From: Bog-756 sp963730685
GTDB taxonomy: Bacteria; Actinomycetota; Acidimicrobiia; Acidimicrobiales; RAAP-2
Assembly (NCBI GenBank): GCA_963730685.1
Contig: CAVSSP010000003.1
Coordinates: 1-64,000 of the forward strand
Direction of reading: 5' to 3'
Length of the DNA: 64,000 nt
This document shows positions 17,543-26,085 of this stretch, piece by piece. The stretch's first letter is position 1, and each line of letters opens with the position of its first letter. A model generated the notes under the pieces. That model made no database searches and was not told the DNA's origin. It saw only the letters and a program-made list of their open reading frames with translations. The position numbers and the translations under genes were made by a program.

Positions 17543-17709
17543 ATTCCGATCTCGTCGCAAAATCTCTCCCTAGGTCGAGCTTTCAAGCTGTTCGCGGCGG
17601 CCAGTCAGAAATGGCAGCGATAATGCAGCCTTTGCAGGAATCCCACAAACTCGGCCAGGGACCGACAGCTGGGAACAGTCTGCAACTGAGTCGACGGGGA
17701 TGCCACGGC

Positions 17710-18879
17710 CTAACGGGTGGGAAGCTCTCGGCCGTGAACTTTTAAGATTCGCTCAATAGCGGCTGAGCCAATGTGGTGAGGGTATAGCTGGTCGTTCTTT
17801 AAGTAGGCATCGCTGATTGCATCGAGCACGGGATCTGTGAGCTTTCCGATCTCTTCCAACCGCTCTGCCGCATGTCGTCCGGCGTAGTAGTTCGAAGCTT
17901 CTGCAAGTGAGCGTACAAGACGGGCCACCACCGTCGGCCCAAATGTTGGGTGAGTCGAAAGACCGACGGCAATGGACGATGCGACGCTCCATGGGGTGGG
18001 AGTTCTCGGACTCCGTGCCTGCTTCTTGGCACGAAATCCAACCGGGTCCTCTCCGAGCCGAATCATTTGCAGAGGGATGCCACGGCCAAGCGCCCACCCA
18101 ACTTCTTGTTGGGTCCAATAGCTAATCGAGAACCCCGGATGCAGCAGTCCGACTAGGACGTCGCACGAGAGGAGCGCGTGTTCGATCTCCTCCTGCCATT
18201 CGGCGTCCGGTTCGATATTCACATGGGCAACGAACCCGTCGATTCCGACCTGCCCCAGTTCGTCGTTCACCTCTGAGACGAAACCATGCTGTACTGAGAT
18301 GTGTGACAGGAACGCTCTGACGTGACCCGGACGCCATAGATAGTCATAGCGGGTCAGATCCGGCTCTGAAGTTCTAGCCGCGGGGATGTATGGCCCAGGA
18401 GTTCGCCCCACCGCTCCGAAAACCGGTCGCCCCGAGATCGTGTCGACGTCCCTGAGTTCGTATCCATCGGGAGCCAGAAGGCGATTGATGACTGATCCCA
18501 TGGATTCGATCTGGTCGTGGTCGATTCGTACCACCGGGTGAAGCATTTCGGCCAAGAACGCCAGCAGTTTGGTGTCGCTTGTTTCGAGTTCAAAACGTGA
18601 GTCCGAAAGTACCCAATCGTCTTCCCAGTCGTAGTTGTTGTAACGATGCTGGATAATGTCAGCTCGGGCATTGTCGAAACGGGGGTCCGTCGATGGCAAC
18701 TCGTCAAGGTCGTAGAGCCGTTCCAGAAAGTCGACCTCTGGCAGCTGCCCATACAGGGAGTACTCGCCAAACACCTCGATCCGAAGGGCGGTCCGTGTTA
18801 CCTCGGTTATCGGCATATGCACAATGTAGAGGCCTGCTTGGTCAGATCTCGTCAGCCCGAATCCGGGGTCACAGAACAC
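17710..18879 (-). CDS. TIR-domain effector with Abi-like N-terminal domain
   Basis: This 389 aa protein appears to have two parts. Residues 25-120 resemble the N-terminal domain found in AbiJ-like abortive-infection proteins (RTALRIEVFG, DFLERLYDLDELPS, DIIQHRYNNYDWEDDWV). Residues 187-285 form a TIR domain: VRAFLSHIS at its first strand, then ALLSCDVLVGLLHPGFS, and WTQQEVGWALGRG with Glu259 at the usual catalytic position of NAD-cleaving TIR enzymes. The C-terminal 100 residues are helical. It probably acts in cell-suicide phage defence by NAD depletion, by analogy. An internal ATG at 18816 is an alternative start. It is divergent from an MrcB-DUF3883 gene, only 46 bases apart. Confidence 0.8.
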   Translation of the reverse strand: MFCDPGFGLTRSDQAGLYIVHMPITEVTRTALRIEVFGEYSLYGQLPEVDFLERLYDLDELPSTDPRFDNARADIIQHRYNNYDWEDDWVLSDSRFELETSDTKLLAFLAEMLHPVVRIDHDQIESMGSVINRLLAPDGYELRDVDTISGRPVFGAVGRTPGPYIPAARTSEPDLTRYDYLWRPGHVRAFLSHISVQHGFVSEVNDELGQVGIDGFVAHVNIEPDAEWQEEIEHALLSCDVLVGLLHPGFSISYWTQQEVGWALGRGIPLQMIRLGEDPVGFRAKKQARSPRTPTPWSVASSIAVGLSTHPTFGPTVVARLVRSLAEASNYYAGRHAAERLEEIGKLTDPVLDAISDAYLKNDQLYPHHIGSAAIERILKVHGRELPTR

Positions 18880-18925
18880 AAGCCGCAGTTAGGCCTCCGT
18901 TCAGCATGAGCGTTGGGAGAATCCG

Positions 18926-20023
18926 TTGAACGAAGTACTGGCGGCAATCCTCGACCTGCAGCCGGATTGGACGCACGTTAACAACGAGGAGATGGATCTT
19001 CGAGGAGATTTGATCCGACACGATGGGCCGATGTGGCTGAGGGAACGAGCAACTGCATTAGCCGACGCCATCGGGATACCTCTGAGTGATTTCGGAGTAG
19101 AGGGGCGAGACGGTACCGGGCGCAAGACCGAGATCCCATGGTTCAGGTTCTATTCCGTATCTCGATCGCCGAGCGCTACGATCGGCTGGTACTGCGTCTA
19201 TCTCTTCGACACTGAGGGTGACCGTGCATATCTAACGGTCGGCCACGGCTCGACCGACTGGACGGGCGGTGAGTTCAAGCCTCGCCCGGAAGGTGATCTG
19301 CACCGAATGGCCGACTGGGCCCGAGAGAAGCTTGCGGGGTTGGCTGCGGAGAGGACCGATTTGTCGCAAGTTATTAGTCTCAAAGCCCGACGATCCGATC
19401 TCGGACCTGCGTATGAGGCAGGCACGGTCCTGGCAATCGGTTACGACCGTGGGAAAATCCCACACTCCGATGAACTGGAACGTGATGCTCTGTTCATGGC
19501 CCAGATGCTCGGTGAGATATACCGAGCTGCTGATACCGAGGCTATCCCAGGATTACCGCCTCCAGAGGTCGTCGAGCTGTTAGAAGTGACGGACAAGGCC
19601 GCCGGGAAGGTTCCCAAAGGTGGGCAGGGCTTCCGACTCTCAACCAAGCAGCGCCGAGCGGTTGAGATGAGGGCCGTCAAGTTGGCGATCGAGCATATGA
19701 AGTCTGCGGGTTGGCAGAGGGTTCAAGATGTCGGCGACACCAAGTCCTACGACCTCCATTGCACAACTGGAACTCACGTACTCAAGGTCGAGGTGAAGGG
19801 TACGACCTCGTCTGGTGAATCGATCATTCTGACGAAGAATGAGGTAGCCCTTCATCAGAATGAGTACCCAAACAATGCTCTGGTCGTTGTGACTGGCATC
19901 ACACTGAGTGGAACTCCCGAAGAACCGATTGCCGACGGGGGATTCCTCGCAGTCGTTTCGCCTTGGGCGCTAGATCAGGAACGACTAACGGCCATCTCTT
20001 ACTTGTATACGCTCTCTGAGTGA
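18926..20023 (+). CDS. MrcB-like/DUF3883 protein, probable type IV restriction or defence
   Basis: This 365 aa protein combines two domains. Residues about 10-200 resemble the MrcB N-terminal domain (IPWFRFYSVSRSPSATIGWY, then CVYLFDTEGDRAYLTV). Residues about 235-350 match DUF3883, a PD-(D/E)xK-like domain (MRAVKLAIEHMKSAGWQRV, DVGDTKSYDL, VEVKGTTSSGESIILTKNEV). TTG 18926 is used as the start because GGGAGA lies six bases upstream and the frame has no better codon. MrcB domains read methylated DNA in type IV restriction, so this may be a stand-alone modification-dependent defence protein. It is divergent from the TIR gene. Confidence 0.75.
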   Translation: MNEVLAAILDLQPDWTHVNNEEMDLRGDLIRHDGPMWLRERATALADAIGIPLSDFGVEGRDGTGRKTEIPWFRFYSVSRSPSATIGWYCVYLFDTEGDRAYLTVGHGSTDWTGGEFKPRPEGDLHRMADWAREKLAGLAAERTDLSQVISLKARRSDLGPAYEAGTVLAIGYDRGKIPHSDELERDALFMAQMLGEIYRAADTEAIPGLPPPEVVELLEVTDKAAGKVPKGGQGFRLSTKQRRAVEMRAVKLAIEHMKSAGWQRVQDVGDTKSYDLHCTTGTHVLKVEVKGTTSSGESIILTKNEVALHQNEYPNNALVVVTGITLSGTPEEPIADGGFLAVVSPWALDQERLTAISYLYTLSE

Positions 20024-20105
20024 GCCGTGGTCACGGGCGGGCCAATGGAGTCGTGTGAGCAGAAGCCCTTGACTGGGCAAAACCTGTGCCGCCACACGTG
20101 CTGGG

Positions 20106-20546
20106 TTAGGAGTCGCTACCGTCCAGTGCTTGCAGGACCTTTCGTACACCAGCGTCAGGGTCTTCGTGTTCCCAAATCCTGACGACGTGCCATCCGGCCG
20201 CTGAAAACGACAGATTGGTATCGCGGTCCCTCTCAGCATTCCTTGAGAGCTTCCTTGCCCACCAGTCTGCATTTGTGCGAGGTCGAGTCCCGTGCTCTGG
20301 GCACAAATGCCAGAAGCACCCATCCACGAAGACAGCGACCCGCCTACGGGTGAACACGATGTCAGCCCTTCGACGAAGTCCGGGCAAAGGGGCAAAATCG
20401 ACGCGGTAGCGGAGCCCAAGCCCATGAAGGCGACGTCTCAACGACAGCTCGGGCTTCGTGTCCCGGGTGGCCTGGGCTCGCATCATGTCTGACTTCGACG
20501 TGCTCACCGATCGCGGCCTCTTCTTCGGCCAGCTATCGGTAGTCAT
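20106..20546 (-). CDS. vsr: Very short patch repair endonuclease (Vsr)
   Basis: This is a 146 aa Vsr-type nuclease. It has MMRAQATRDTKPELSLRRRL at the start of the fold, the core DIVFTRRRVAVFVDGCFWH with the catalytic Asp and Phe/Trp wedge, CPEH, and the WWARKLSRN helix. Vsr nicks beside T:G mismatches formed by deamination of 5-methylcytosine. It accompanies a cytosine-5 methyltransferase, which fits its position as the last gene after the methylase and the nuclease. Its start overlaps the preceding gene by 14 bases; the longer upstream frame is a shadow. Confidence 0.9.
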   Translation of the reverse strand: MTTDSWPKKRPRSVSTSKSDMMRAQATRDTKPELSLRRRLHGLGLRYRVDFAPLPGLRRRADIVFTRRRVAVFVDGCFWHLCPEHGTRPRTNADWWARKLSRNAERDRDTNLSFSAAGWHVVRIWEHEDPDAGVRKVLQALDGSDS

Positions 20547-21429
20547 GCCTGTGCGGGCCGGGCTCCATTGGATCATCCGGTTGCGCCCGTCTCCACCATT
20601 GGCCAGCGATTTCAATCCCCCCCGACTCATCAGGGCGAGACCTCGCCACCCTGCACGTGATCCAGGATCCTTTCGGGGGGACGTCGAGACCAAGTGAACG
20701 GGCGATGTTGGGGTGTTGCCCCTGATGACCCAGGACGACGATGCCCTCAGATTGCAGAGGTATCCGGGCGTCGCGAACACGCTTGGGCCCGTCATCCTGC
20801 TGGGCCACGGTTAGGGCCACCTCACGCCTGATCAATCGATGCTGGACCACTCGAAGCAGCTGGTTAATCCGCTGTTGGCCACTCAGTCGGTCATCGAGTA
20901 TCGACGATCTGACATCGGTCGGCAGGTGGAGGAGGAGGTTCTCGGCGAGCTGTCCAGGATTGGCCAACCAAGCCATTGCCCCAATGCCCAGTTCATTGAG
21001 TCGACGCTTGCCGTCTTTGTTCTTGCTGATTCCAAGGGCTACTTCCTCGGCACGCACGATACCCACAGCGAAGGTTGATGTGCCGTCGTCGGCCGTCATG
21101 CAAAGACACAGCTCGCCAACGGCCTCGGTCGGGATCATCCATCCACCGCTCTTCATGGACCACTTGGAGTCGACCTCCTGATCGTCCACGAGATAGTCCA
21201 TTCGCCGTCCCCGCACGAGACCGAACTCCGCCTGGACGACGATTTCCACCTTGGTGCCGATGTAGGTCTTCTCGACCTTGGATAGTTCGGCGAGTGAATA
21301 CCGGCCGGTTCTCTGCCCATCGAAGACCTCATCGAAACTCTGCCTGATCGCCACTCCGAACCTCGCCTCCATCTCCGGCTGGGAGCGAAACCACTGCAGT
21401 GCCCGCTCCAGTGAAGGATCGGGGCTCAT
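20533..21429 (-). CDS. NaeI-type restriction endonuclease
   Basis: This 298 aa protein matches the NaeI type IIE restriction enzyme family. The active site region reads QAEFG with Glu68, then MDYLVDDQEVDSKWS with Asp87 and Lys89, then the family block GGWMIPTEAVGELCL. The C-terminal half corresponds to the second, effector-DNA binding domain of NaeI (a winged-helix Topo-like part). NaeI itself cuts GCCGGC; the specificity here is not proven. It lies three bases after the methyltransferase on the same strand, so the pair forms a complete type II system. Confidence 0.85.
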   Translation of the reverse strand: MSPDPSLERALQWFRSQPEMEARFGVAIRQSFDEVFDGQRTGRYSLAELSKVEKTYIGTKVEIVVQAEFGLVRGRRMDYLVDDQEVDSKWSMKSGGWMIPTEAVGELCLCMTADDGTSTFAVGIVRAEEVALGISKNKDGKRRLNELGIGAMAWLANPGQLAENLLLHLPTDVRSSILDDRLSGQQRINQLLRVVQHRLIRREVALTVAQQDDGPKRVRDARIPLQSEGIVVLGHQGQHPNIARSLGLDVPPKGSWITCRVARSRPDESGGIEIAGQWWRRAQPDDPMEPGPHRHDYR

Positions 21430-21432
21430 GCC

Positions 21433-22572
21433 CTACTTTCCTGGTGCGAAGGCAAGTTGATAGACGTACTCGGCAATCGCCTTGCCCAGCAGGGGTGGGA
21501 CTGCATTCCCGATCTGCTTGGCGATCTCGATCTTCGATCCCTCGAATACGTACCAGTCGGGGAAACTCTGCAACCGCGCAGCCTCCCTGTGAGAGATGAC
21601 TCGGTTGGCCGTGGGGTGCAGGTAGCGCCCCTTCTCGGGCTTGAAGAACTCGGTCCTGATCGTTGCCGAGGGTCGGTCCCACCAGAGCCGACCCATTACG
21701 TCTGTTGTCCCGGTGGGCTTATTAGCCCAGCACGAGGGGGTGATGTCCGGCCGTTCCCGCATTAGGTCGAAGCGATTACCACCGGGCGGAATGGCCCGGT
21801 AACGGTCAAGAGAAGTTTTGTGCGGTCGCCGACCAAAATGAAGGTGCTGCGTGCCGTCGTCGAGGATATAGGGATCGATGCCTTGAGTGCGACGTGGGAG
21901 GTCGCCGATGGCATCCTTCACCGTCACGTAGGGTCGACCCGATGTCGACTCCAGGCCGTGAGAGGGCACCGGTGGCCAAGGGAGCCTGGAGCCGTCCTCG
22001 GTCTCCTCTCCGGCGCCTTCGACTGCCACGAAGATGCCCCTACGACGGCTTTGCGGCACCCCGTAATCAGCAGCATTCAAGACCCCGTACACGATTCCGT
22101 AATCAGCGAGTCGCCGGTCGGTCCGCAGGACTCGCATCAGCTCCTTGAACTGCGGCGACTTCTGGAACTCGGGAACATTCTCGATTACAAAGGCCTTGGG
22201 CCTGATGGTCCGCACCGCATCGAAGAAGTGCTCCCAGAGGGCGTTCATCACCGCCCGGCTGGCGTCATCCCGATCGCGTCCTAGCGGGCTGAAGCCCTGG
22301 CACGGAGGACCACCGATGATCAGATCGGCGTCCGGGTAGATCGGGCCCGCCTCGATGTCTCCATCGAAAACGTCACAGCCAAAGTTCTGCTTGAAGGTCA
22401 TGGCGGCGGCGTGGTCGTGTTCGACCGCATATACGGGCATGAAGTCGCGATCGGCGAGGTGAAACCCGAGACTCAGACCTCCCGCCCCGGCGAATAGATC
22501 AACAGACCTGATAATCCGACCGTCGGCGAGTCTGTCGTCCGCCTTTCCTTCCGTCCTCCGGGGTTTGGCCAC
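21433..22572 (-). CDS. DNA (cytosine-5)-methyltransferase
   Basis: This is a complete 379 aa C5 methylase. Motif I is DLFAGAGGLSLGF (24-37), motif IV is GGPPCQGFS with Cys91 as nucleophile, motif VI is IENV (129-132), motif VIII is QSRRRG, and motif X is IAKQIGNAVPP near the end. The target-recognition region lies between motifs VIII and IX. It is first in an operon with the NaeI-like nuclease and Vsr, so it protects the host from that nuclease. All key motifs are present, so it is probably active. Confidence 0.93.
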   Translation of the reverse strand: MAKPRRTEGKADDRLADGRIIRSVDLFAGAGGLSLGFHLADRDFMPVYAVEHDHAAAMTFKQNFGCDVFDGDIEAGPIYPDADLIIGGPPCQGFSPLGRDRDDASRAVMNALWEHFFDAVRTIRPKAFVIENVPEFQKSPQFKELMRVLRTDRRLADYGIVYGVLNAADYGVPQSRRRGIFVAVEGAGEETEDGSRLPWPPVPSHGLESTSGRPYVTVKDAIGDLPRRTQGIDPYILDDGTQHLHFGRRPHKTSLDRYRAIPPGGNRFDLMRERPDITPSCWANKPTGTTDVMGRLWWDRPSATIRTEFFKPEKGRYLHPTANRVISHREAARLQSFPDWYVFEGSKIEIAKQIGNAVPPLLGKAIAEYVYQLAFAPGK

Positions 22573-22986
22573 TATCGGGTCTTCCTCCGACTTATCTTGT
22601 CGCTTGGGTGCTCCGCCTTTTGGCAGCCCTTAATGTGGCGAGCATAGGTTCGCCCTGTATCAGCAACCCCGTGAAGAGTGCCACGGGCGGAGCAAGGCGT
22701 CATCCGGCCAGGATACGACGGGACGGCCCCAACACCGGGGTATTTAGCCGACGGCCCTTCGATCACCGGTTAGTCCCCCTGTCGACGCGCCCTCGGAGCG
22801 GCCAGCGGTTTCGGATTAGATGCTCCAGCTAATCGGTGATTTGCCCGATTTCCACTAACCCGAACACGGCGGGTTCGGCGGACGGGATTCGTCGGCAGAG
22901 CATAGGGGTTGGTCCTGCCGGATCCGCCGGAGCTGGCGGCGGAGTTGAGGGTGGGGACGAGCAGCGCGGCCCATCTCCGGGCAGGA
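22573..22986. other. Gene-free stretch between methylase and integrase
   Basis: About 410 bases show no convincing gene. The right part is GC-rich with several short GCC/GGC mirror stretches near 22915-22960 that could fold. The left part presumably holds the promoter of the restriction-modification operon on the minus strand. I see no repeat or RNA that I can name. Confidence 0.4.
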
Positions 22987-23908
22987 CTACAGCTGATCCC
23001 CCGGCGCATGAAGCTCGTGGGCGGACAAGGCCCGCTCGGCTGCCGTGTAGCGCCCGTACCTGGCCAGCATGTCACGACTTGCCCAACCGGCCAGGGCCAT
23101 CAAATCCCCTTCGGAGCCGCCATCGGCCATCCATGCAGCAGCGAACGAGTGTCGGAACTGATGGGGGTGAATCCGGGCAAGCCCCGCCTCATCACACCGA
23201 CGCCGCAGCATCTGGGCGATGCCGGATGGAGTCATTGCCCCCCTGGACCCAATCCACCAGTTCGGAAGCTCCCGCTCGGAGTGCTTCCCCCGTTCACGGA
23301 GGTAGCGATTGACCGCCGTGGCAGCTTTTGTGCCATACCTTGCCGCCCGGCCCTTGTTGCCCTTGCCGGTGACGTGTAGCACGCGATTTGCTACGTCCAC
23401 GTCTTGAACCTGCACGCCTGCCATCTCCGACAACCTGAGGCCCGTGTCGTAGAAGAGATGGATTATCGCGGCATCCCGCCGATCGTCGAAGTTCGCTCCC
23501 TTGCAGACGGCCAGCAAGCGTCGCACGTTCTCGATCGGAATGACCGGGACCTCGATCTCCCCCACCTTGGGTGGTGCGAGATGCTCCATGGGGCTGGACG
23601 GTATTTCACCCTCGTTGACCAACCACTTGAAGAACACCTTCAACGTCCGATGTCGCAATGCCGCCGTGCTCGGCGAGAACCTCTCCAGCTGGTCGGCCTG
23701 ATACGCGGCCATATGGGAGGAGGCGATGTCGGCCACGTTCGTGGGGTAGCCAGAGCGGAGGAGGAAGTCGCCCAGAGAGTCGCGTGCGGTGTCGATATAC
23801 GGAGCGGATGGTTTTGGGGGAGCGGTTTGCCGCTCGCAGATGCAGCTCCCAGCCCTCGATGAGGAGCCAGAGGTCACCCGGCGTACCTTCGATGAGCGCC
23901 AGTTTCAT
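22987..23908 (-). pseudogene. Tyrosine integrase, frameshifted between its two domains
   Basis: This is a XerD/phage-type tyrosine recombinase of about 306 residues if read across one shift. The catalytic domain is complete: TGLRLSE (first Arg), GKGNKGR (Lys), HPHQFRHS (His and second Arg), LAGWAS and MLARYGRYT (Tyr nucleophile). The SAM-like arm begins MKLALIEGTPGDLW with GAGGGG upstream and runs through NRSPKTIRS. It then continues as YIDTARDSL in another frame at about 23800. One surplus base accounts for this. The gene lies 96 bases from the tRNA-Arg 3' end, the classic place for an element integrase. Confidence 0.85.
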
Positions 23909-24004
23909 CGGTTTCCCCTCAGCTCGAATCGGTTCGAGTAAGAGGCTATTCAAGCGCTGTGCTCACGTCAACGGGAACCAATAAAGGGTATTTTCCCTGT
24001 TCAG

Positions 24005-24078
24005 TGCGCTCGGAGGGATTCGAACCCCCAACCTTCTGATCCGTAGTCAGATGCTCTAGTCCGTTGAGCTACGAGCGC
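24005..24078 (-). tRNA. tRNA-Arg (ACG), probable integration site
   Basis: The minus strand folds as a standard tRNA. The acceptor is GCGCTCG/CGAGCGC, the anticodon stem TCTGA/TCAGA carries loop CTACGGA (anticodon ACG), and the T-arm is GGGGGTTCGAATCCCTC. The discriminator is A and CCA is not encoded. GC content and gene content change abruptly here, and an integrase flanks its 3' end, so this is the likely attachment site. Confidence 0.95.
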
Positions 24079-24277
24079 TTGTTTGTTCCTGCGGCATGCA
24101 CCGGTCGCACGGGCGACTCGACAAGCGACGACCGACTTGTGCCGGAGAGGTTGCCACTCTATCCGACCGATGCCACGGGGACCCCCTGGCCATGCCCCGG
24201 CCTCGGCAAGCCCCGATCCCACGGCACGGCCCGGCTCCGCCCGAAGCAGCTGACGCACCGTCAATTACAATCCCCCC

Positions 24278-25540
24278 ATGCCTCCCGACGCACCCACGCC
24301 CGCCGACGCACCCCTCCACGGCATCCGGATCATCGAGTGCTCCGCCCTCGGGCCGGCGGCCATCACCATGCCGCTGGTCGACCTGGGCGCCGAGGTGATC
24401 AAGGTCGAGCCCCCCGCCGGTGACTACATCCGCGAGATGACCTGGCCCATCGTCGAGGGCGTCTCCCTCATGCACCTCCACATCAACCGGGGCAAGCGCA
24501 GCATCGTCATGGACCTGCGCACCGACGAGGACGTGGCCATCTTCAAGGAGCTGGCCGCCACCGCCGACGTGGTGGTCGAGGCCATGCGCCCCGGTGGCCT
24601 GGCCCGCCGCGGCGTGGGCTACGACGACCTCCGCCAGATCAACCCCAAGCTGGTCTTCTGCACCATCTCCGGGTACGGCATGACCGGCCCCTACCAGAAC
24701 CTCCCCGCCCACGGCGTGGCCTTCGACACCTGGGCCGGCATCGTGACCCCCCAGGTCAACGAGGACGGATTCGCCTACCTCCCCGAGCACGCCTCCATGG
24801 GCATCCACGCCGGCCCCCTCTTCGGCGCCCTCGGCATCCTGGCCGCCGTGCTCCGGGCCCGCACCACCGGCGAGGGCTCGTTCCTCGAGGTGGCCCAGTC
24901 CGACGCCGCCGCCGCCATGGACTGGTACCGCAGCGAGACCTGGAAGGCCTACGAGCGCCCCGAGTCCGAGGTGACCGGCAACAAGGCCGACGACTACGAG
25001 CGCCGCGAGCCCGGTACCGCCGGCATGATCGAGGGCGTCCGGTACCAGGTCTACGAGGCCAAGGACGGGCGCTACGTCCTGTTCATGGCCTCCGAGCAGG
25101 CCTTCTGGCGGAACTTCTGCGAGGCGGTCGACCGTATGGACATGTTCGAGAAGTGGCCCGGCTCGAAGTTCGCCGACCACGCCCGCAACAACCTGGAGAT
25201 GCGGGCCGAGCTGCGCGACATCTTCCGCACCCGCACCGCCGAGGAGTGGATCGACTTCGGCACCACCGCCAACTTCCCCATCAGCCCGGTCAACTCGCCG
25301 AAGACCATCGCCGACGACCCCCAGTTCAACGACCGCTTCCACTGGTACACCACCGAGCAGCTGGGGGCCGAACAGCTCCCCACCCCCCTCAAGTTCGTGG
25401 GCGAGGAGCTCCCCACCCCGGCCCACGCCCCGACGGTCGGGCAGCACACCGACGAGGTCCTCGCCGACCTGCTGGGGTGGGACGCCGACCGCATCGCCGA
25501 GTCGCGGGCCAGGGGCGGCCTGGGTGGCCCGGCCACCTAG
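24278..25540 (+). CDS. CoA-transferase family III (CaiB/BaiF) protein
   Basis: This 420 aa family III CoA transferase moves CoA between organic acids through an Asp-linked intermediate. The fold opens with GIRIIECSALGPAAITMPLVDL and GAEVIKVEPPAGD. LRTDEDVAIFKELAATADVVVE, ISGYGMTGPY and FDTWAG follow as expected, and AHGVAFDTWAG is the usual region of the catalytic Asp. It is followed 68 bases later by a DUF35 protein and a thiolase-like enzyme, so the three may act on one acyl-CoA substrate. It is the first very GC-rich gene to the right of the tRNA. Substrate unknown. Confidence 0.88.
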   Translation: MPPDAPTPADAPLHGIRIIECSALGPAAITMPLVDLGAEVIKVEPPAGDYIREMTWPIVEGVSLMHLHINRGKRSIVMDLRTDEDVAIFKELAATADVVVEAMRPGGLARRGVGYDDLRQINPKLVFCTISGYGMTGPYQNLPAHGVAFDTWAGIVTPQVNEDGFAYLPEHASMGIHAGPLFGALGILAAVLRARTTGEGSFLEVAQSDAAAAMDWYRSETWKAYERPESEVTGNKADDYERREPGTAGMIEGVRYQVYEAKDGRYVLFMASEQAFWRNFCEAVDRMDMFEKWPGSKFADHARNNLEMRAELRDIFRTRTAEEWIDFGTTANFPISPVNSPKTIADDPQFNDRFHWYTTEQLGAEQLPTPLKFVGEELPTPAHAPTVGQHTDEVLADLLGWDADRIAESRARGGLGGPAT

Positions 25541-25608
25541 CCACCGTCGCCGAGCACCTCCACCGTTGCCAGGGAGAACCGGATCTGACGGAGCGTTAGA
25601 ATCCCGGG

Positions 25609-26085
25609 ATGCCCACGGCCAAGACCCGCGTCCCCGCCATCGACGGATGGTTCACCCTCGACGAGGACGCCCCCGCCCTGCTGGGGAGCCGGTGCACCAC
25701 GTGCGGGAACTTCGCCTTCCCCAAAGAGACGTTCTTCTGCCGCAACCCCGAGTGCCAGGGGCGTGAGTTCACCGAGGTGCCGCTGAGCCGGACCGGCCGG
25801 GTGTGGTCCTACACCGACGCCTGCTACCAGCCGCCCAAGCCCTACGAGGCGGCCGACCCCTACGTGCCCTTCGCCCTGGCCGCCGTGGAGCTGGCGGCGG
25901 AGAAGATGGTGGTCATGGGCCAGGTGGTCCCCGGCGTCGGGGTCGACGAGCTGGCCGTGGGTGCCGAGGTGGAGCTGGTGCTCGACACCCTGTACGAGGA
26001 CGACGACCACGAGTACGTGGTGTGGAAGTGGCGCCCGGTGGCCGGAACCGCCGCCACCAGTGGGAAGGACACCGCCGATGCCTGA
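25609..26085 (+). CDS. DUF35 OB-fold acyl-CoA-associated zinc ribbon protein
   Basis: This is a 158 aa DUF35 protein. The N-terminal zinc ribbon has CTTCGNFAFP and FCRNPECQG (four Cys), and the C-terminal OB fold begins SRTGRVWSYTDACYQPP. DUF35 proteins partner thiolase-like enzymes; in actinobacterial steroid breakdown they complex with lipid-transfer-protein aldolases. Here the stop overlaps the start of such a thiolase-like gene by eight bases, so a stoichiometric complex is likely. Confidence 0.88.
   Translation: MPTAKTRVPAIDGWFTLDEDAPALLGSRCTTCGNFAFPKETFFCRNPECQGREFTEVPLSRTGRVWSYTDACYQPPKPYEAADPYVPFALAAVELAAEKMVVMGQVVPGVGVDELAVGAEVELVLDTLYEDDDHEYVVWKWRPVAGTAATSGKDTADA

Noticed and set aside
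24056..25447. 463-residue minus-strand frame opposite the CoA-transferase gene
   Set aside because: It is a shadow of the GC-rich coding strand with low-complexity Gly/Val/His composition and no domain.
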